A stretch of DNA of 64,000 bases, taken from assembly GCA_040222855.1 (NCBI GenBank), contig JAVKCD010000019.1:728912-792911 (forward strand), in the 5' to 3' direction. The notes beneath the pieces were generated by a model. The model was given only the letters and a program-made list of their open reading frames with translations. It ran no database searches and was not told the DNA's origin. Both the position numbers and the translations under genes were made by a program. Shown here in pieces: positions 59,898 through 64,000 of this stretch. How positions within the stretch are numbered: the stretch's first letter is position 1; each line of letters opens with the position of its first letter. Source of the DNA: Phycisphaeraceae bacterium. GTDB taxonomy: Bacteria > Planctomycetota > Phycisphaerae > Phycisphaerales > Phycisphaeraceae.

Positions 59898-60965
59898 TTA
59901 GCCGACTTCGCGGGATTGGAAGAGGGTGACGGCGAGTGAGAGGACGACGCCTGTGTAGAGGGTTCCGTAGGCGAGGACGGAGAGGATGTAGGTTGCGGTG
60001 AAGGGGTGTCCCTGGGTGATGGCGTCGGCGGGCCAGAAGAACTGGAAGTTGGGGAGCATGAGGTAGAGGGCTTTGGTGGCGAGGTAGATGGTTTTGGCTC
60101 CGAGGGCGCCGTCGTGCTGGATGATGGCCTGGAGGGTTGGGAGCATGCCGTAGCCGATGGGGACGTTGACCTGGCGGTCGACCCAGCCGGAGAGGAAGCC
60201 GGCGGAGATGCCTAGGAAGAGGACGCCCAGGCAGATCATGAGTGTCATGACCTGTCCGAGTCGGGTGGAGGCGGCGATGGCGACGGCGGCGATGACGAGG
60301 ACGCCCTGGAGGACGAGGATGAGTCCGTAGAGGGTTTGTCCGAGTTCGCCATCGTGTTCGGTGAGGTCGTGCCAGGGGAGTTGGAGGGCGAGGTCTTTGT
60401 TGACGACCAGGACGAGTGCGAAGGAGAGGGTGAGGGTGATGGCGAGTGATTTCATGAGGACGGAGGTGAAGACCCAGCGGTAGAAGTAGTTGCCGAGGGT
60501 TGCGAGGAGGAAGGACCCGAGGAGGGCGGCGACGGCGGTGATGATGACGGGTAGGTCGAAGTCGTCGCGGGCGGTCTGCATGACGCGGTGGCGGATGGTG
60601 AGGGCGAAGACGGCGGCGAGGATCCAGAAGGCGAGGGTGATGGCCCCGGCGACGCCAAAGAACTTGCCGAGGACGAAGACGGGGCGGCTGACGGGCTTGC
60701 TGATGACGGTGAGCACTGTTCGGTTTTCGATTTCGGCGGCGAGGACGCCTGTGGCGGAGAAGGCTGAGAGGACGAGGCCGGCCATCAAGATGATGGAGAG
60801 GCCGTAGTCGATCATGAGTTTGTTGTCGTCTTCGAGCGTGTAGGCGGCGAGCATGGGGTTGAGGACGAGGAGGAGGATGCCCACGAGGGTGATGACGACG
60901 TAGATGGGCTGTCGGACGGCCTCGGCGAAGGTGTTGGCGGCGATGGACCAGAGCTGCTGGAACAT
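59898..60965 (-). CDS. ABC-2-type transporter permease
   Basis: 355 residues from the ATG at 60965. Six to seven membrane helices are visible, starting with a short cytoplasmic lead (MFQQLWSIAANTFAEAVRQPIYVVITLVGILLLVL). The family motif region LAAEIENRTVLTVISKPVSRPVFVLGKF is typical of ABC-2 permeases such as those of the NosY/CcmB-like type. The partner ATPase is not in the window. The final gene product would export an unknown substrate. The gene is divergent from the hflK-like gene. Confidence 0.8.
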   Translation of the reverse strand: MFQQLWSIAANTFAEAVRQPIYVVITLVGILLLVLNPMLAAYTLEDDNKLMIDYGLSIILMAGLVLSAFSATGVLAAEIENRTVLTVISKPVSRPVFVLGKFFGVAGAITLAFWILAAVFALTIRHRVMQTARDDFDLPVIITAVAALLGSFLLATLGNYFYRWVFTSVLMKSLAITLTLSFALVLVVNKDLALQLPWHDLTEHDGELGQTLYGLILVLQGVLVIAAVAIAASTRLGQVMTLMICLGVLFLGISAGFLSGWVDRQVNVPIGYGMLPTLQAIIQHDGALGAKTIYLATKALYLMLPNFQFFWPADAITQGHPFTATYILSVLAYGTLYTGVVLSLAVTLFQSREVG

Positions 60966-61145
60966 GATGGGTCTCGAGCGGGGTACGGAATCGGGATCAT
61001 CTCGGCGGTAGCGCGTATCATACGGCCTGATTGGTCGGTCTCGGCAGAATGCGTGCCGGGGACTACAATCCCCGACCCGCGGGTTATGCAAGCGGGGCCG
61101 GGTTTCTCAGGCACACGCACCGATAGCGAGGATCGTTCCACCCTC

Positions 61146-63221
61146 ATGGCCAACGACGCACAGACCTATCGTCGAGCAACCAACGCCGCCTTCGTCGGCC
61201 TGGGCACGCAGGCGCTGCTTTTTGCCGCCTTCGGGCTGCTTGGGCTTTATGCACAGTCGGGCGCGATTAACGCTCTGGCCTGGCACACGGCGGCTGGGCT
61301 GCCGATCTGGGTTGCTCTGATCATTCTCTACTACCAGCACCGGCTGGAGCAGGAGGAGGCTCTGGAGGCCGAGCGTCTGACGCGATCGGACCGGCGGGCT
61401 GCGGCACTTTTTGAGGAAGCCGGGGCGAATCTGCAGCTCTCGCGTCAGCGGCTCGAGTGGCTGCAGAAGTGGGGTCTGACGATCGCGTCGATTCTGACCG
61501 CCAGCTTGCTGCTGGCGATCGGCCCGTCGCTTCTCTATAGCCACTATCTGCGGATCGCCAACGACGCGATCGAGCCGTGGGTGCGGGGTGATGTGCATCA
61601 CGGGTTGCTGATCATTCTGCTGGCGAGTTTTGCGTTTGTGGGTTTTCTGGTGGGCCGGTTCATCTCGGGCATGACCAGGACCGAGAGCTGGCTTGCGCTG
61701 CGTGGCGGGGCCGGGACGCTGATGGGCACGGTCTTTTTGGCTTTGCTCTCGATCGTCGCGGTGGTGCTGCACATGGTCGGCTTCGAGCCGGCGTTCGAGT
61801 GGCTTGCGTTGGCGGTGCCGGCGGTTACGACGCTGATTGGTCTTGAGGTGTTCGCCAACCTTGTGCTTGCGTTGTATCAGCCTCGTCGGCCGGGTCAGTT
61901 TGTTCGGCCTGCGTTTGATTCGCGGCTGCTTGGGTGGATGTCGAGTCCTGAGTCGATCGGCAAGATTGTTTCGGAGACGCTGGCGTACCAGTTCGGTTTT
62001 GATCTTTCAAAGAGCTATGCGTATCGGCAACTGATGCGGCTGCTGACGCCTATGTTTCTTGTGGCCGTGGTCACGCTTTTCGGGATGACCAGTCTGGTGG
62101 TTGTCGAGCCTCAGCAGCAGGCGGTCATCAAGACCTTTGGTCAGCTCTCGGATCGTGTGCTCTCTGCGGGTCTACATGTCAAGGCGCCGTGGCCGATCAG
62201 CACGATCAGTCGGCACGATGTTTATCGCGTGTCGGAGTTGCGCATGGGTTCGACGGAGGGTGCTGAGCGTCGTCACGATGCGGCGATCCTCTGGACCAAC
62301 GAGCATGTCGAAGGCCAGGAGACTTATCTGGTTACGGCTCCCTCTCGTTTTCCGGATCAGCCGGAGTCATCGGATATTGCGGCGGGTGAGCTGGTCGGCG
62401 GGGATGTGATCATCAAGTACCGGATCAATCCCGAGGGCGGGCTGCTTGAGTACTTGACGAGTGCGGTGAGTCCTGAGGCGGTTTTTAGCTCTGTGGCGAG
62501 TCGGCGGATGAACCAGTATTTCGCGACGCGGCAGATTGATGATCTGCTTCGATCTGATCGGATCGAGGCGAGTCGTGCGTTGCTGGTGGATATTCAGCGG
62601 GATGTTGATGGGCTTGATTTGGGCATCGAAGTGCTTGCGATCTCGATTACGTCGATGCACCCGCCTCAGGCGGGCGAGGTTGCCCAGAGTTTTCACGACC
62701 AGATCGGCGCGTTGCAGGAGAGTTTATCTGAGGTGAATCGGGCTAATCGCGATGCGGTGACGACGCTGGCGGAGGTTGCGGGTTCGCGTGAGCAGGCGTT
62801 GGCGATCAGTGATGCTATCCAGCGGCTCGAGCGTCTTCGGTTGCAGTTGGCTGCGGAGAACACGGCTGATCTTCAGGGTGAGGTGTCCAGGCAGGAGGCC
62901 TTGATTGAGGAGTTGGTTGCTGACGCTGGCGGTCGGGCTGCTCAGTTGATTGCTCAGGCTCGTGCGTTCCGGTGGCAGTATGCCATTGAGGAGCGTGCCA
63001 AGTCCGAGCAGTTCCCGGCGGAGATCGCGGCGTTTACTCATGCACCTGACTATTTCAAGGCTCGGCGGTACTTCGAGGCGTTGACTCAATCGCTTGAGAA
63101 CCGGCCGAAGATCATCCTTGCCAAGCCCGACATCACCTCGCCTGTTGAGGATCGTGTCATCGAACTTGATCTTCAGGAATCCCGTACCGGTCTGGAGTCT
63201 ATCCTCGGATCGAACAACTGA
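61146..63221 (+). CDS. hflK: HflK-like SPFH protein with enlarged membrane N-terminus
   Basis: 691 residues from the ATG at 61146 (MANDAQTYRRATNAAF). The first 330 residues hold about six membrane helices, in pairs, with linkers RLEQEEALEAERLTRSDRRAA and YQPRRPGQFVRPAFDSRLLGW, where normal HflK has one helix. The SPFH part starts near 315-345 (FLVAVVTLFGMTSLVVVEPQQQAVIKTFGQL) and includes GLHVKAPWPISTISRHDVYRV, then a long coiled coil. With HflC it forms a cage around FtsH. The extra helices are unusual. hflC follows 55 bases downstream. Confidence 0.82.
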   Translation: MANDAQTYRRATNAAFVGLGTQALLFAAFGLLGLYAQSGAINALAWHTAAGLPIWVALIILYYQHRLEQEEALEAERLTRSDRRAAALFEEAGANLQLSRQRLEWLQKWGLTIASILTASLLLAIGPSLLYSHYLRIANDAIEPWVRGDVHHGLLIILLASFAFVGFLVGRFISGMTRTESWLALRGGAGTLMGTVFLALLSIVAVVLHMVGFEPAFEWLALAVPAVTTLIGLEVFANLVLALYQPRRPGQFVRPAFDSRLLGWMSSPESIGKIVSETLAYQFGFDLSKSYAYRQLMRLLTPMFLVAVVTLFGMTSLVVVEPQQQAVIKTFGQLSDRVLSAGLHVKAPWPISTISRHDVYRVSELRMGSTEGAERRHDAAILWTNEHVEGQETYLVTAPSRFPDQPESSDIAAGELVGGDVIIKYRINPEGGLLEYLTSAVSPEAVFSSVASRRMNQYFATRQIDDLLRSDRIEASRALLVDIQRDVDGLDLGIEVLAISITSMHPPQAGEVAQSFHDQIGALQESLSEVNRANRDAVTTLAEVAGSREQALAISDAIQRLERLRLQLAAENTADLQGEVSRQEALIEELVADAGGRAAQLIAQARAFRWQYAIEERAKSEQFPAEIAAFTHAPDYFKARRYFEALTQSLENRPKIILAKPDITSPVEDRVIELDLQESRTGLESILGSNN

Positions 63222-63276
63222 AATTCAATCCCCCACCCGGCGGGGCCGTTGCTCTGCCGCCTGAGGTTTCCGTGTC

Positions 63277-64000
63277 ATGCAGAACTACATCAACACCATC
63301 ATCATCGCTCTGGTGATCTCCATTGTCCTGGCGATCTACACGTTTACTTACTCGGTCCGCTACGACGAGGTGGCGGTCGTCACCCGGTTCGACAGGGTGG
63401 TCGAGGGCAGTCTGGTTGAGCAGCCGGGGCTTGGGCTCAAGGCCCCGTTGCCGATCAACCGGGTGTACAAGTTCTCCAAGAAGCTGCAGATTCTTGAGGA
63501 TCAGCTCGAGGAGTTTCAGACGTCTGATGGCTACGCGGTGATCGTGAAGACCGATCTGATCTGGCGTATTGAGGACCCGCTGGCTTTTTTCCGGAGTCTG
63601 CGGACGGTGGAGCGAGCCGAGGAGCAGCTCAACCCGTTGCTGCGTGAGTTGACGGCGGTGGTGAGTCGGTATCGGTTTGATCAACTGGTCAACAACGACC
63701 CGTCTGAGTTGGCTCTGCCGGAGATCGAGCAGGCGGCTGCTGACGAGCTGCGCAGGAAGCTGGAGGGGCTTGACTACGGCATTGCGATTGAGCGGATCGG
63801 CATCCGGAGGCTGACGCTGCCTGAGTCGACGACGGAGAAGGTTTTTGAGCGGATGCGGACGACGCGGCAGGCGCTTGCTGAGAAGGCTCGGGCTGAGGGT
63901 CGTGCGCGTGCGGCGACGATTCGGTCTGATGCGGAGTCGGCGCGTGACCGGATTCTGGCGTTTGCTCAGCGGCGGGCTGAGGGCATTCGGTCGGAGGGGT
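63277..64000 (+). CDS. hflC: HflC-like SPFH protein, cut by the window edge
   Basis: The first 241 codons are visible. A single N-terminal membrane helix (INTIIIALVISIVLAIYTFTYSV, about 4-26) precedes the SPFH domain: VRYDEVAVVTRFDRVVEGSLVEQPGLGLKAPLPINRVYKFSKK, then IVKTDLIWRIEDPLAFFRSL and RYRFDQLVNNDP. A coiled coil rich in Ala/Arg/Glu begins near 185. It is the usual partner of HflK and is encoded right after it. The 3' part lies outside the window. Confidence 0.88.
   Translation, partial: MQNYINTIIIALVISIVLAIYTFTYSVRYDEVAVVTRFDRVVEGSLVEQPGLGLKAPLPINRVYKFSKKLQILEDQLEEFQTSDGYAVIVKTDLIWRIEDPLAFFRSLRTVERAEEQLNPLLRELTAVVSRYRFDQLVNNDPSELALPEIEQAAADELRRKLEGLDYGIAIERIGIRRLTLPESTTEKVFERMRTTRQALAEKARAEGRARAATIRSDAESARDRILAFAQRRAEGIRSEG

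Noticed and set aside
1-64000. CRISPR arrays, insertion sequences, rRNA and tRNA genes
   Set aside because: No regularly spaced identical repeats, no transposase frame and no rRNA or cloverleaf sequences were found by reading; the 59.2-59.9 kb repeats are too divergent and lack unique equal-length spacers.

Overview
The window is 64 kb of a GC-rich bacterial chromosome with dense short-spaced operons. Two secreted proteins end in PEP-CTERM-type tails. It also carries peptidoglycan ligase genes, a futalosine-pathway menaquinone gene, a Na+-pumping decarboxylase operon and a chemotaxis operon. Together these suggest Planctomycetota, possibly Phycisphaerae. No rRNA or other strong taxonomic marker is present, so this is an inference.

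Layout. 1-5522 (minus): phage-type head and tail genes (portal, scaffold-like, SU10/DUF5309-type capsid, small connector or tail genes), running off the left edge. 5743-11934 (plus): sigma-54 activator, secreted helical-repeat protein, RNase R, Lgt. 11940-18623 (minus): seven-gene operon with methylmalonyl-CoA epimerase, the Na+-translocating methylmalonyl-CoA decarboxylase (alpha, delta-like, biotin carrier, beta), biotin ligase and a CoA transferase. 18813-21978 (minus): peptide-type ABC permease and binding protein. 22161-26788 (plus): small protein with terminator, then murE-murF-mraY. 26903-28736 (minus): unknown gene, Coa1-like protein, MiaE. 28837-34821: glycogen debranching enzyme, a phosphodiester-glycosidase PEP-CTERM protein, a TSUP permease and a second PEP-CTERM protein. 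34887-40575: a second phage-type island with a LexA/CI-like repressor facing a six-gene operon (double-HTH regulator, ABC ATPase, GNAT protein, ParB-like protein, putative small terminase, large terminase) that ends in a terminator. 40712-45415: MqnD, lipoprotein, MraZ with its operator, histidine kinase, and ParB with two perfect parS sites. 45423-54056 (minus): che operon and a diguanylate cyclase. 54209-64000: TsaC/Sua5, a candidate structured RNA, a metal P1B-ATPase, a lipoprotein, a cluster of hairpin repeats, an ABC-2 permease, and an expanded HflK followed by HflC (cut by the right edge).

Two higher-order signals stand out. First, the plus strand is C-rich left of about 36 kb and G-rich right of it, whichever strand is coding. 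This is what a replication origin looks like, and the parS sites and ParB lie 8 kb away. Second, the phage-type genes are split: capsid and portal without terminase on the left, and terminase with repressor but no capsid 29 kb to the right. The two blocks are separated by ordinary host genes and both point away from the putative origin. No integrase or lysis gene is seen. This could be a domesticated, gene-transfer-agent-like system with an unusual ABC ATPase-GNAT-ParB packaging cassette, or the remains of two separate elements. The sequence alone does not decide.
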